DNA of 64,000 bases from Paramecium octaurelia (Eukaryota; Ciliophora; Oligohymenophorea; Peniculida; Parameciidae): assembly GCA_905182995.1 (NCBI GenBank), contig CAJJDP010000032.1:553998-617997 (forward strand). The letters are read 5' to 3'. Each line of letters begins with the position of its first letter. Within the stretch, counting starts at the first letter, position 1. A program made the translations under genes and the position numbers. The notes beneath the pieces are model-generated. The model saw nothing but the letters and a program-made list of their open reading frames with translations, did not search any database and was not told the DNA's origin. Shown piece by piece: positions 48,174 to 59,942 of this stretch.

Positions 48174-48174
48174 N
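48174..48174. other. Assembly ambiguity (N)
   Basis: Third single N, joining position-44685-equivalent sequence back to position-43513-equivalent sequence, a backward jump typical of a contig overlap not merged. Confidence 0.95.
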
Positions 48175-49964
48175 CATCTTTTGAAAATTTGGTTTGCAAA
48201 TAGAAGAAAACCTAATTAATTACTTTATAAAGTGAATTAAAAAAGCTCATATATTATTATTAATCTCCAAAATTTACTAATTCACTTGCATATCTAGTTC
48301 TAAATAAGTTTATATTTTCATAAAGAAAAAAGTTCCGAAACTACCAAAAATTAAACCTTAAATTTGTCTTTATTTTAGTTTTAAAATTTTAGGAATTCTA
48401 GGTTATTAATATTGGAAGGTTTTCATTCAATGTAGAATTCAGTTTTCTGAATTAATGTTTATTTTTTGATATCAATATATTATTTTTTTCAATTAATACT
48501 ATTTTTCAAATTAATTTATTATAAAATATTTCTAACTTGAAAATACTAATTATTGCTTGAAAATTTTGCTATATCCGTAAAGAATAATAATCGAAAGGCA
48601 TTTGCTTAAATTTGCTCTTTAAAGAAGGTTTTGAACAGCAACAAGGATTTTTCATTACAGAATTTACAAACTTACAAAGCACCATAACTCAAAAATCGAT
48701 GAATTGTTTTAATTGAATTTATTTGGTATTGATTACAATCAATATGAGAATCCACCTTTATCAAATTTCAGATGTCCGAGAAAAACCTCAATAGATCTGG
48801 ATCTGATTTTTACCATCCTAATCTTACCCTTCTATATTGTGATACACGAAGGCTAAAAACCCTGCAGCTAGTTCTGAAAGAGCTTCTGTGGATGCCTAAT
48901 TGTTTGCTTGATACACTAGTAGCTTCAATAATCAGATTAATTTAGTAATCTATTCTTATTATTTTTAAACACAATGCTTTTGTCTACTTCTAAATTTCTA
49001 CAATTTTCTGCTAACTTAATATTTTTTTCAATTAGGCTGGGAGCTAGTATCTGCTAACTGTATCTCTAAGACACCACAAGAATAAGAAGGCAAAGAATCC
49101 TAGAGGTGAATTCCGAAAACCTTTATACCCAAATTTTTTTTTTTTTTCTTAGATAACCAGAAAATTTTGACCTGATGACCCCTGGATTAGAGGCTACCTG
49201 TAGAGAAACCTTGCGCTTGCCACATCTTCTACCTAGACTGCCGTCAAGCCGTTGCGGTGTGGAAGCCCAATTGTTTTGCCTGGCTCATTCAGCCTTTTAC
49301 TAGACCAATGTTTTGGATACTATATATTCTATTTATTATAAAATTAGCAAGTGGTTTTGGATGATATATATATTCTAATTTAATAAAATCATAGTATATT
49401 GGGGCCACCCTCGAAAGAGGCTAAAAATGATCTTAGCATGAAGTGCCAAAAATGCGCATCGCTAATAGACCAAAATATTTTGAAAGAGTGTGATGAGAGG
49501 GTGAAAAGGAGGGCATAAAGTCTTTAGAGTGAAGGAAGAATAACATAATTAGGTAGAGATGAAAAGATCATATGAGATTGATTTAAAGCAAATGGTACTA
49601 TAAATAGTTGTTTCTACCACAATTTTCTACTTTTTCAATAGGGCTGAGGATAGGTGATTAGTACCTTCCAAAAAGGTACTTTTCAAAATTTCAAAGATCA
49701 ATTCTTAATTTTTTGAATGATAACTTATCTTGAATATAATATAAAATAATTTAAATTTGAATTTTCATTATTAATAAAAATTTATAGATAGAATGGATAT
49801 TTATGCGTTAACGAATTATTTATAATTATCAATTATGTTTCTATTATAATACGTTCTCTAAAATCAAACTTCCTTTAGATATAAAAAATGATCGCAAATC
49901 ATGTCCTTTATAATTAACGAATTCTCCTTTTAAAATTAAAGCCCCTTATGCTTCCAAAATAAGA
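48175..49964 (+). repeat. Direct repeat unit, third partial copy
   Basis: Copy of 43513-45302 (offset 4662), without the gene. It ends at 49964 where unique sequence resumes, just 28 bp before the stop codon of the WD40 gene. Confidence 0.9.
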
Positions 49965-49991
49965 TTTTTACTTATTCTTAGGATTGTACAA

Positions 49992-52607
49992 TCAATATTT
50001 GCTTATAAAATATTATAAATAATTACTATTTTAAAAAATAGAACCACTTTAATGTGGTATTTTAAACTAAGAAAGAAGGTCTTTATAACAATTTTATTGA
50101 GGTAGAATTTCCTTTGCTGTTTTCACATCCCATAAACGGATAGAGTTATCATCATTGTCAGATGCTAAGGTAGTACCATCAGGGGAGATATTGACTGAAT
50201 AAACATAGCCTGAAGGGCCATCTAATTTAGGGTTTTATTTTCTTGTTTAAAGATTCCAAAAACGGATAGAGTTATCTGAACTACCTGAAGCTAATGTAGT
50301 ACCATCAAGTGAGAAACAGATTGAATTAACTGAATATTAATGACCATCTAATTTGGCTAATTGTTATCCTGTCTTAACATCCCATAAACGGATAGAATTA
50401 TCATAACTACCAGATGTTAAAGTAGTACCACTAGGGGAGAAATAAACTGATGTAACTGTGCTGGAATGACCTTCCAATTTGACTTATTATTATCTAGTCT
50501 TAACATCCCATAAAAGGATATACTTATCACAACTACCTGATGCTAATGTAGTACCATCAGTCGTGAAGCAGATTGAATTAACTGTATCAGAATGACCTTC
50601 TAATTTGCCTATTTGTTATCCTGTCTTAACATTCCATAAACGGATAGACTTATCACAACTACCTGATGCTAATGTAGCACCATCTGGAGAGAAGCAGACT
50701 GAATTAACATCATTTGAATGACCTTCTAATTTGGTTGTTTACAAACCTGTCTTCACATCCCATAAACGGGTAGACTTATCACAACTACCAGATGCTAATG
50801 TAGAACCATCTGGAGAGAAACAGACTGAATTAACTGTGTCAGAATGGCCTTCTAATTTGCCTATTTGTTATCCTGTCTTAACATCCCATAAACGGATAGA
50901 TTTATCACAACTACCTGATGCTAATGCAGCACCATCAGGGGAGAAACAGATTGAATTAACTGAATATTCATGACCTTCTAATTTGGCTTTTTAATTTCCT
51001 GTTTAAAAATCCCATAAACGGATAGATTTATCAAAACTACCAGATGCTAATGAAGTACCATCAGGAGATATACAAACTGAATATACAGTTCCTGAATGGC
51101 CATCTAATTTGAACTTTTATAATCCCGTATTAACATCCCATAAATGTATGGATTTATTATAACTTCCAGAAGCTAATGTAGCGCCGTCGGAAGAGAAATT
51201 GAGTGAATAAACAGTTCCTGAATGACATTCTAATTTTGTTATTTATTATCCTGTTTTAATATCCCATAAACGGATAGAGTTATCATTACTACCAGATGCT
51301 AATGTAGCACCATCAGGGGAGAAACAGATTGAATTAACATTATTTAAATGACCATCTAATTTGGTTGTTTACAAACCTGTCTTCACATCCCATAAACGGG
51401 TAGACTTATCGCAACTACCAGATGCTAATGTAGTACCATTAGGAGAGAAACAGACTGATGTAACAGTGCTAGAATGACCTTCTAATTTGGCTTTTTATGA
51501 TCCTGTCTTAACATCCCATAAACGGATAGATTTATCATCACTACCAGATGTTAATGTAGTACCGTCAGGAGAGAAATTGACTGAAGTAACTGTGCTAGAA
51601 TGACCTTCTAATTTTGCTTATTATTATCCTGTCTTAACATCCCATAAACAAATAGAGTAATCTGAACTACCTGATGCTAATTTAGTACCATTAGGAGAAA
51701 AACAGACTGATTTGACAACCTTAAAATGACCACTTAATTTCTTTATTTATCTTCCTGTTTTAAGATTCTATAAATACACAAATTCTCTGCAGCTGAACGC
51801 TAATTAATTATTATTAGGTGAGAAGCATAATGATTTTACTTCCCACTTTGCTCTGATTATGGAATTTATATTTCCAGTTTTAATATCCCATATACGAGTA
51901 GAATTATCAATACTACAAGATGCTAATTACTTACCATCTATAGAAAAGCAAACTTAGTTAACTCTGCCAATGTGACCATTAAACTAAATTCCCTCTTTTA
52001 TACCCAACTTTCTCCATTTACAATTTATTAATCTGGCTTAATTCAAATTGATACCACTAATAATCACATTATCAAATTCAGATCCACTTAAGTCGCATCT
52101 GACTAAGTTAGCTCCTATTAAGGAAGTATTTCTAATTCTTATATTCTCAAAACATAATTCCTTCAAATCAATTTTCATTTAAACTAGTAAATGAAGACAA
52201 TTTGATCCACACTAAATATATCTCTCATCTAAGGCAGTAAGATGAACTAGAAATTTTAGAAATTCTATAATCTTTTTATCCCATGATATTTTTATGATCA
52301 GATCTTTTTTAATTTCTTCATATTCATCTTTCGAGTAATTCTGTTTATTCAATTCATGATATTAACTTTTTTTGAGAATATCTCTTATTCTGATCATATA
52401 TTCTTTATCAGATAGTTAATTTTCTACCTATAATATTTCTTATTCAACTTTCCTTAGATTTAGATCTTTTGAGAGAAATTCTAAACAATCTTAGATTTTC
52501 TCTCTTTTCAATATTTTGATTAGGATTGGGAAAACTTTTTGATCAAATTCTTTAGATAAAGCCAAAACTGGATACGAATCTTGATTCTAGAAATTTTTGC
52601 AATTCAT
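49992..52607 (-). CDS. WD40-repeat protein with about 15 repeats and a pentapeptide-like segment
   Basis: 871 codons in one uninterrupted frame. A helical N-terminal region of about 150 residues is followed by a short pentapeptide-repeat-like stretch ([20 protein letters not shown]), then about 15 WD40 units of 42 residues (core [16 protein letters not shown], then [20 protein letters not shown]). Fifteen units suggest two seven-bladed propellers plus one, a protein-interaction platform. Repeats are nearly identical at the nucleotide level (126-bp period), pointing to recent expansion or gene conversion. First and last units are the most divergent. There is no effector domain in the N-terminus that I recognise. 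Similar expanded WD40 families are common in Paramecium. Confidence 0.92.
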
Positions 52608-54263
52608 ATAATTTTTTTTACGATAATAATGAATTTCTATTAATTTAATTGTAATTTAACATTAAAAACCAAAAAAAATCTATTTTTCATAGATTTTTTA
52701 AGAAGAAAATTGATTTAATTAAATAGCGGCAGCTCACAAAACTTGTGCATAAGTTAATTCTTTGAGTAAAATAAATATACAATCAAATTATTAAAAAGAC
52801 CATTAAATACTCATATCTCAAAATGAATTTTAACACCTCAAATAAATCACCCTTCTCATTATGAGCTATTTTTTTCAATCTAATATTGAGTATCTTTTCT
52901 TTATTTTGAGTTTATACTATAAGCATAAAGTATACTGATATATGATAAGGGAGGAAAAATCAAATTCTTAGAATGTAGGTTTGATGTAATTTTAGAATTG
53001 TGACAACTCACATAAAATTGTGAATAGCATCAATCTTGAATATAAGAAAATTACAATAACAACACTGCAACAAATTAACAAGGAGTTTTAAGTTAGAATA
53101 TCAATACAATAGTTTCATAGTATTAATGATTTAACTTCCATAACATCAGTTTCTTACTTTAGTGACTTTTAACATATTAAAATTTTAGTTTTTTACTAAT
53201 CATCAAAATCCTTCTTCCTAGAATGATAATGATTGCTTTCAATATATTTTTTCTGTATAAGCCCTCACTATAAACTATAAGAACAACACAAGACAATTAT
53301 AAATCTAATATAACCTTTTTACAATTGAATCAGAATAATTACAAAAATTTTCTATTAAGATTGGATAAAGCGCCTATAAATAGGTGTTTTCATACATAAA
53401 AAAATTTTTTTGTTTTATTATTAGTTTATTTGAAATATAGAATATATATTAAAGATTGTAGATTGTAATAATCAAGGGCCAATTTCTTGTTTAAGAATTT
53501 ATTTGATAAAATGCTGTAACCTCCGTTTAATAACTTTGTTTCTACTTTTGATGCTATTAAAGTAGTATCCCAAAATAGTTTAAGTTTTTGCTGCATATAT
53601 TTTTAACTATACAGCTACTATAAATTGTTGTTCTCTTGCCTAGAGTGTTACAATATCTAAAATTTATTTTCTGCAAGTCACCAATATCTGCGTTATTCAT
53701 TTCCGAAATGTCTGCCTTTATTATAAGGAAAAATTTAATGTTTGAAAACTTCATTATTCATTGAGATCTTGTGTTATTAACTTGTCTTACTTTTAATTTT
53801 TAATGGCACCAATATGCCAAGTTTGTGTCAGTTTTCATGCTTTCATCTTGTGATGGCAAGTACATTACTTAAATATCTTTTTTTTTGGGCAATCTGTATT
53901 GCTCATTTTTACTATTGGTTATCATTTTTAGAGATACAGCTCAATTTAAATTGCTATCTCTAAGGAGTAGCCATATAAGCAAATAATAATGCTATCCTAA
54001 TCTACAGTTCCAAATTGTTAGCGAAGCACTGATATCTTTTAGAATAACTGTTATCAATTTTCAAGGATTTAATTTACAAAGGGCATCATTCTGACCTTCT
54101 TAAAAGATCATTCCTTAACATATTCTGGCATGCCGACTTATTCCAGGCTCATAATTACCATTTCCTTCATGTATGATCATTTAATATAAAATCTAAATGC
54201 TTGCAGATGATGTATTCACAAAATTATTCACCTTTAATAGTTCTCAAGACAGAATAAAATTAA
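52608..54263. other. Gene-poor AT-rich DNA
   Basis: About 1.65 kb with no complete gene. A reverse 65-codon frame at 53557-53754 reads partly protein-like (KADISEMNNADIGDLQK) and could be a remnant. No repeat or RNA gene seen. Confidence 0.5.
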
Positions 54264-54500
54264 TATGGATTATGATATACAACAATGAGTAGAGTGAAAT
54301 TTAGAGAACTTGTTTTTTTAGGATAAATTTGAGGCTGATAAATTTAAGGATAATAACGAGATAGATAATTTTGTTAAGGTATTTTTATATTAGTATTAAT
54401 TATTTAGAGGATCAATATTTGAATACCTTGATATTTGGGGAATTTAAATATATTTGGTAAATACTTTAATTACAGGTGTAAATCTTAGAAAAGATTAATT
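54264..54500 (+). pseudogene. Short degenerate coding fragment
   Basis: From ATG 54264 the frame reads MDYDIQQ, then two TGA codons, then FFQDKFEADKFKDNNEIDNF, with a possible 29-nt GT...AG stretch after VK and a further open stretch (EYLDIWGIQIYL). The middle is protein-like, but the in-frame TGAs suggest a dead gene start. Confidence 0.3.
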
Positions 54501-54889
54501 GATATGAAGTAAAAAATTAAAAAAATGATTATAAAACCTATTTATAACAATAAATATTGCTTTTTAATTCTTGTGTGAGTTTTTAATCCACAAATATATT
54601 CTAATATTTTAAAGAATTTGTAAAAAATGTACAATATTTTCATATTAATATACTTAATTTGTATCAATGATAGATTTCTTACTTATTTTAATGAATTTAT
54701 ATAAATAACTTATCAAATGTAATTTATAGATTAAATATAAAAATAAAAAAAAAGTTTAATTTGCTTTAAGAAACTTTGAAGAACTTTATTAATTTTTGTG
54801 CTATCAATTTTTTTTGTGTCATTTATAGCTATAGAAATTAATACTTTATTCTCATTTAGAAAAAACTGAATTCTGATGATGAGAAAAAT

Positions 54890-55650
54890 TTCAGAATGTC
54901 GTTATCTATAACATCACTATTTATTCCTTATTTAATTGCTATTACGTACTATATTTAATCTTGCATAGCATACCTGTATCATAGCCTAGATAACCCCTAC
55001 TTATCCTAAATTTATTTGCAATATTAATCGTATATTTAATTATTTATTGTATCCTATATTTTATAGCTGATTTCCTTATATATATCATCCCTATTTAATC
55101 CCCTAACTATCTAATTTTTATCATCCAGAACATAATTCATATCCCCATTAATCCCCTATTTCGTGTTTGTGTTCATATCATATTTTTTAGATTTTTAATT
55201 TTATTCACTATTAATTATAATTAATTACTTTATATTTCATGGTGTATTTCTTCCCCTATTTTATTCCAAATTTTTTATTATTTTATTATTTGCGAATATC
55301 CTATATCCTCCAGTATTTAACCACTATTTATTTTAAATATTGATAGCAAGTATCACATAATTCATTGACAATTTTCCCCTATTTTATTTATTATTTATTT
55401 TTTTTTAATTCTATTAATTATTTTTCTTATTCATAATATTTTCATAACCTATTGATCGCCTATTTTCCATATTAATCAGCTATTTTTAAGTTGTTCATAT
55501 ATTTTTCATACCCTTATCTCCTATTTTTTTCACTATTAAATACTTTGTTAATAGTAAATTTTATTCATAATTTAATCCCCTATTTCATCGCCACTTCATT
55601 TCCTATTTCATTGGCTATCCCTATTGGCGATCGACAATTTTTATCTTTTC
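54890..55650. repeat. Degenerate pyrimidine-rich repeat (CCCTATTT-like)
   Basis: The + strand repeatedly carries variants of CCCTATTT, TCCTATTT and CCCTATTTTAT at irregular spacing of roughly 20-60 bp for about 750 bp, with almost no purine-rich equivalent on the same strand. It is not the ciliate telomere repeat. It looks like a decayed minisatellite or an expanded low-complexity block. Confidence 0.5.
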
Positions 55651-55689
55651 TACCATATTACTGGCGTCTTGGAGAGACAGTTCTATGAC

Positions 55690-56239
55690 CAAACCCAACC
55701 TCTTAATATTTTATCCATAAGGAAAAAATAAATTCCATCATAGTAAACTTAATTTTTTCCACAATTCAATCAAAAAATTACAACTTCTAAATTAATATTA
55801 TTTGACTGATGGCAATAAAAAGACTAAATTATATTAAATTATTACATGCTCTCTATTTTAATTTGTTTAGCTAGTCGCTTTTTTATGTCTACTCCTTTTG
55901 ATGCAAACAATAAAATCCGGATTGTATTATAACTCTCTTGTTAATATTAAATATTACAAGATTATTTGAATTTTTAGGTTGGGATATCACAAATAAGCTA
56001 AATACGATGCTTAGAACCTGTGATTCTTAAGTGATGGTGGACTTAAGAGTTTTGAAACGAATAACTATCTGATAGTTGCCATAATTTAATACATTATACT
56101 AGTTTTTTAATGACCTTACTTCTCATTACAAGTTGAAATTGAAATCGAACTGTGGATGTAGATTTTTGATCTTTTATTTTTAGAATATATAAATGGACTT
56201 TAATTCATTAAACATTGAAATTTACTATACTTTGTAATT
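55690..56239. other. AT-rich noncoding DNA
   Basis: About 550 bp without a protein-like frame, between the pyrimidine-rich block and the decayed gene that follows. Confidence 0.5.
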
Positions 56240-57180
56240 CTAAAATGTTACACGCGTGGCTCATTCCTGATTATTGTGGTACTGGTAGGATGATGGTAAT
56301 GATTCATCTATCTACAATGATGAATTAGATACAATATCAATTACAGTTCCTCATGTTAAAAGAAGTGCACAAATGAGAAAACCGATGAAAATATAAAATT
56401 ATAATGTATAAAGTATTCGTGGGACATAATAACATTTAAATTAAGTCTAGAAAAAGTGGATATCTGGCTAAAATGGCGAAAACATATTTAATGTTTTTCA
56501 TAATCTTACATCAGTGGATCTGATTCATGGGATGAATTGGGATTTCCTTTAACTATTTTTCAGTCAGACTAATGCTCTGGTTGCCATTATTTTATTGGAA
56601 TGAGGTTTAGAAGATTTCTATAATTGCCAACAATCAATAAATCCTTATAAGATTATTTAAATATTACACAAAATACTTTACAAATTTCATTAAAAAATAA
56701 TCTTTATTACAGTTATTTACAATTCAATAGGGTCGATATAAAATTTGATAGATCATTAGAAGGTCGAAGTATATGGAATTCTGCTTGAATCCTTAACATC
56801 TAGATACCAATTCTCAAAAAGATGCTTTTTCGAGATCAAGTAATAATTTCGTGAATACGAATGCAATTAAGAATGTGGGGTTGATTCTAAACTAATTATC
56901 GTGTGATATAGATATAAAAAAAAGATTAGACGAAGAGTTAGATAATGTTATAATGGGAGATGGAGTTTTGGCTGTTTGATAATGAGAAAGATTCTTCCAT
57001 TTTACAACTTGCAATTATAAAGTCAATACTATTATGAATGGAGATTATTGAGTTGATTTTAAAAGTGTTAGACTTATACCTACTAATCATCTGTTTAGAA
57101 TGAAAACTCAGTCAAAGTTTTATAAAGGAGTTGATCAGCAAGTTATATAAATAGATAAGTAAAACGGAATATTGTCATGA
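56240..57180 (+). pseudogene. Decayed gene with several frame breaks
   Basis: Protein-like + strand stretches follow in order but in different frames: DDGNDSSIYNDELDTISITV, LTSVDLIHGMNWDFLQLFF, LPTINKSLQDYLNITQN and LQFNRVDIKFDRSLEGRS, then YGILLESLTSRYQFSKRCFF, EMEFWLFDNEKDSSILQLAI, and VRLIPTNHLFRMKTQSKFY. Some breaks have no fitting GT...AG intron, so frameshifts are likely. The fragments VDIKFDRSLEGRS and SRYQFSKRC suggest a membrane or lumenal protein but I do not recognise the family with certainty. Order and strand are preserved, so decay is recent. Confidence 0.55.
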
Positions 57181-57559
57181 AATTAGAATGGATTGTTAGA
57201 TATTATTGTGAAAATTATATTTATAAATATATTACCAATTAGATGATTGTTCAATCACTTCAATCAATATATTTGGATTTTTTAAATAGGCAAACCATCA
57301 GTATCTTTTATCATGAAAACTTTAGATGAATTTGGTCTTTATGTTTATATTAGTTAAAAATTCAAACAAAAATATTTTAAATTAATGATTCGAATTTTGT
57401 ACTATGTAGAATCATTAAATATATTTTTTTTCGTCAATACCCTTTGATATTTTTGAATTCTACTCTATAAAATTATCACTTTTAATGCTAAATTTTTATT
57501 ATTAACCTGTCTTATCAATACATTTTCTGATATTTAAAATTTCTTAATTTTTAAACCTT
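57181..57559. other. AT-rich spacer
   Basis: About 380 bp between two decayed genes on opposite strands. Nothing recognisable. Confidence 0.5.
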
Positions 57560-58880
57560 TTTCTTATTAATAGTCCTCCTGTTGTGTTAAAATCCTTCTA
57601 GCCTTTGAGATTCATATTATATTTCGAATTCTACATTTATTATTCCTTTGCTACCTTAATCTCTAATGACCTTATTATTTCATAAATCCACAATTCCTAT
57701 TATCCACTTTATTAATTTTCATTCTCATTTAATAATCTTGGCTTGGTCTTTTTGTGAGAATTCTCCTTCTTTTAATTCTCCTCTTATCTTCCTCTTAAAA
57801 AGTTCTTCTACTGTTGCCCATACTATTAAATATGAATAGTACTCTCTATTTGTAAGAAAACACCTCAAATAGTGATTGATTAGATACTCATAGAAAATTT
57901 GATCAGCCTATTGAAAGCACACTCCTTCAATATCAACTAAGTCCAATTTTTGAAATCAATTGAGTTTGAAATAGCTACAAGTTCCTATCAATTAGGAAAT
58001 TTGTGCATACATCCTTACTTCTTCTCATTTCAGCAATTTTTGTTGTTCTTGATAAAAATGAGCAGCTTTATGCTTATTATTCATAAAGAATAGAAATAAT
58101 CATTTGTGCATTTATAAATTAGAACTACTATTTATGATACATCTTCTTTTAATGGTGTGCCTGTTAATCCAGTTGCAATCCATCTTGTAAGTGAGATAAT
58201 GATAGCATATTAGTAATAAATACCTTTCTTATAATTGAAATGTGTTATATACACTACTACCCTTGTTGTGTATTCACAGAAATGCATTTCACATTCTAAT
58301 GGTATGCCTATAACATAGGATTTTATGCTCTCTTCTTGGATTATAGAATTGAAATTTAAAATCAATATTTTAAGTGTTGATGAAGAGAATACTAATCAAG
58401 TTGATACATCCTGGAAGTGATGTTATCTCTTCATAACATAATTTTCCTGTAATTAATCTTTAAGCACTTTCTAATATTTTTACATGCATTTAAAATTTGA
58501 TAAATACTTCACTTCAAAACACTAGTTTTTATAATTTAAGAATCACATTACATTCAATCTGAAGGAGTATTTTCACCCTATTCCCTTAAAAGTTTTATCA
58601 GAACTTTATTTCAATTACAGATATTTTTGTTCTGTGTCTACCATAGTTAGTAAACAATTAAATTCTTATTTTCCTATTTCTTTGCAAAATTTTGCTACAT
58701 CATCATTTGGTTTGATGTCAAAGAATTTATGAAATTACAGTCATAAACAGGTCGCATTTTTCACTTATCTATTTAACCAGAACATCGGAATGCAACAATT
58801 TCACCTTAACTGATGCAGCACTCCTAGAGGCCTTCAACCTACATCCATCTTGTTAGGAATGCATTTATTCATTATAGGAA
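57560..58880 (-). pseudogene. Decayed multi-exon gene, reverse strand
   Basis: A series of protein-like reverse-strand stretches: RLKASRSAASVKVKLLHSDV, then FDIKPNDDVAKFCKEIGKQE, CYEEITSLPGCINLIS, YVIGIPLECEMHFCEYTTRV, then SLTRWIATGLTGTPLKEDVS, and VDIEGVCFQQADQIFYEYLI ending near TVEELFKRKIRGELKEGEF. Frames change at places without good splice sites (for example around 58730), and TGA codons interrupt. It could be a real gene with unusual introns, but a frameshifted pseudogene is simpler. Product unknown. Confidence 0.5.
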
Positions 58881-59497
58881 TGTTGTTCCTTTCTTGTGGA
58901 TTTTGGTTACATCTTTACGAAATTCTATTTGCAGCAATTAAATTTACAGTTTTTAGTTTTGATAATGGTAGAAAGAAACAGCAGGAAATGGTCAAAAAGT
59001 TTGCAAGCTTTTGTACGGAGTTATCTAACCGACCCTAACTGCCTTTTATAAACTTAATACCTTCATATTGTGTAACTGTATCGCTGTCAGATTTTTATTC
59101 TTAGTACATAGAGAAGTGTATTTTTTTATTAATACAATTAAATTAGTCCATAACAGAATGAATCAGAATGTAATATTAAATGGCATCCTAAAACAAATGG
59201 ATAGAGCTGCTTTTACAAAAATAATTTTGCTTCACAAATTATAGATTATCCTTGGCTTCTAAATTTTGCATTTCTTAATTTTTTGATAAATTATCATCTA
59301 TAAATTATTTTATGAAAATTGAATGATGAGTTAATAGAAATGATTAATAAAATTTAATATAATTATAGCTTTGAATTAATACATTTTAAGACAGTAAATA
59401 GGTTGAATTATGAAAATTTTAAGAACCTGATATGCTTCTCGATAAAATGCTTTATTTTGGATTGAAGTATACATAATAAAGATGATTATTATTGAAT
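58881..59497. other. AT-rich noncoding DNA
   Basis: About 600 bp; the + strand ORF near 58850-59038 is the shadow of the reverse-strand remnant. No independent feature seen. Confidence 0.5.
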
Positions 59498-59942
59498 ATG
59501 AATTCTTCAGAAGACAATGATATAAAAATTGACAGCACATATATAGATGAACAATTTTTGTTGGTTGAAGAATCAACAGTATTATCTGCGCTCTTTTTAA
59601 CAGATGTTGAATTATTGTTTGAGAAGGATGCTCTCCAATGCAATTTATTTATTTGTCTTAGTGTTCCAACTATAGATGAATTAACTCATTTTATGGTAAT
59701 TATCCTAAGTTTAGGAAATAAACCTTACCATTTTAAATAATTTCTTTATGTAGGGGAAGTTTTTTTGCTCATAATATTCCCCTGCTATCCTTATATAGCA
59801 AAATTTAGAACCTGTAGAATTTTACGATTAACCAGCTACTCTAATTCCAAGAGATATTTTCATTAAAATTAATAGAGACCTATAGTATTTTAGTAAAAAT
59901 GGAAGATTACGCAATAATTAGGAAATATACATCCTATCCTGA
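59498..59942 (+). CDS. Small protein, unknown, with a 19-nt intron
   Basis: About 141 residues after removing a 19-nt GT...AG intron at 59696-59714, which converts two half-frames into one (THFMEINLTILNNFFMQGKF). Starts MNSSEDNDIKIDSTYIDEQF. The body is mixed and protein-like (VEESTVLSALFLTDVELLFE, NLEPVEFYDQPATLIPRDIF). No membrane segment, signal peptide or known motif. It is the only intact-looking gene in the last 11 kb, and could still be a fragment of a longer gene. Family unknown. Confidence 0.5.

Noticed and set aside
50731-50973. Forward ORF with an internal repeat ([14 protein letters not shown]).
   Set aside because: Its repetitiveness is the antisense image of the tandem WD40 units encoded on the reverse strand.
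54890-55650. Telomeric repeat array.
   Set aside because: The repeated word is CCCTATTT-like and irregular, not the C4A2/C3A3 unit of Paramecium telomeres.
58850-59038. Forward hydrophobic ORF of 62 codons.
   Set aside because: It starts on the antisense strand of the reverse-strand coding remnant, has no start context, and is best explained by AT-rich codon composition.
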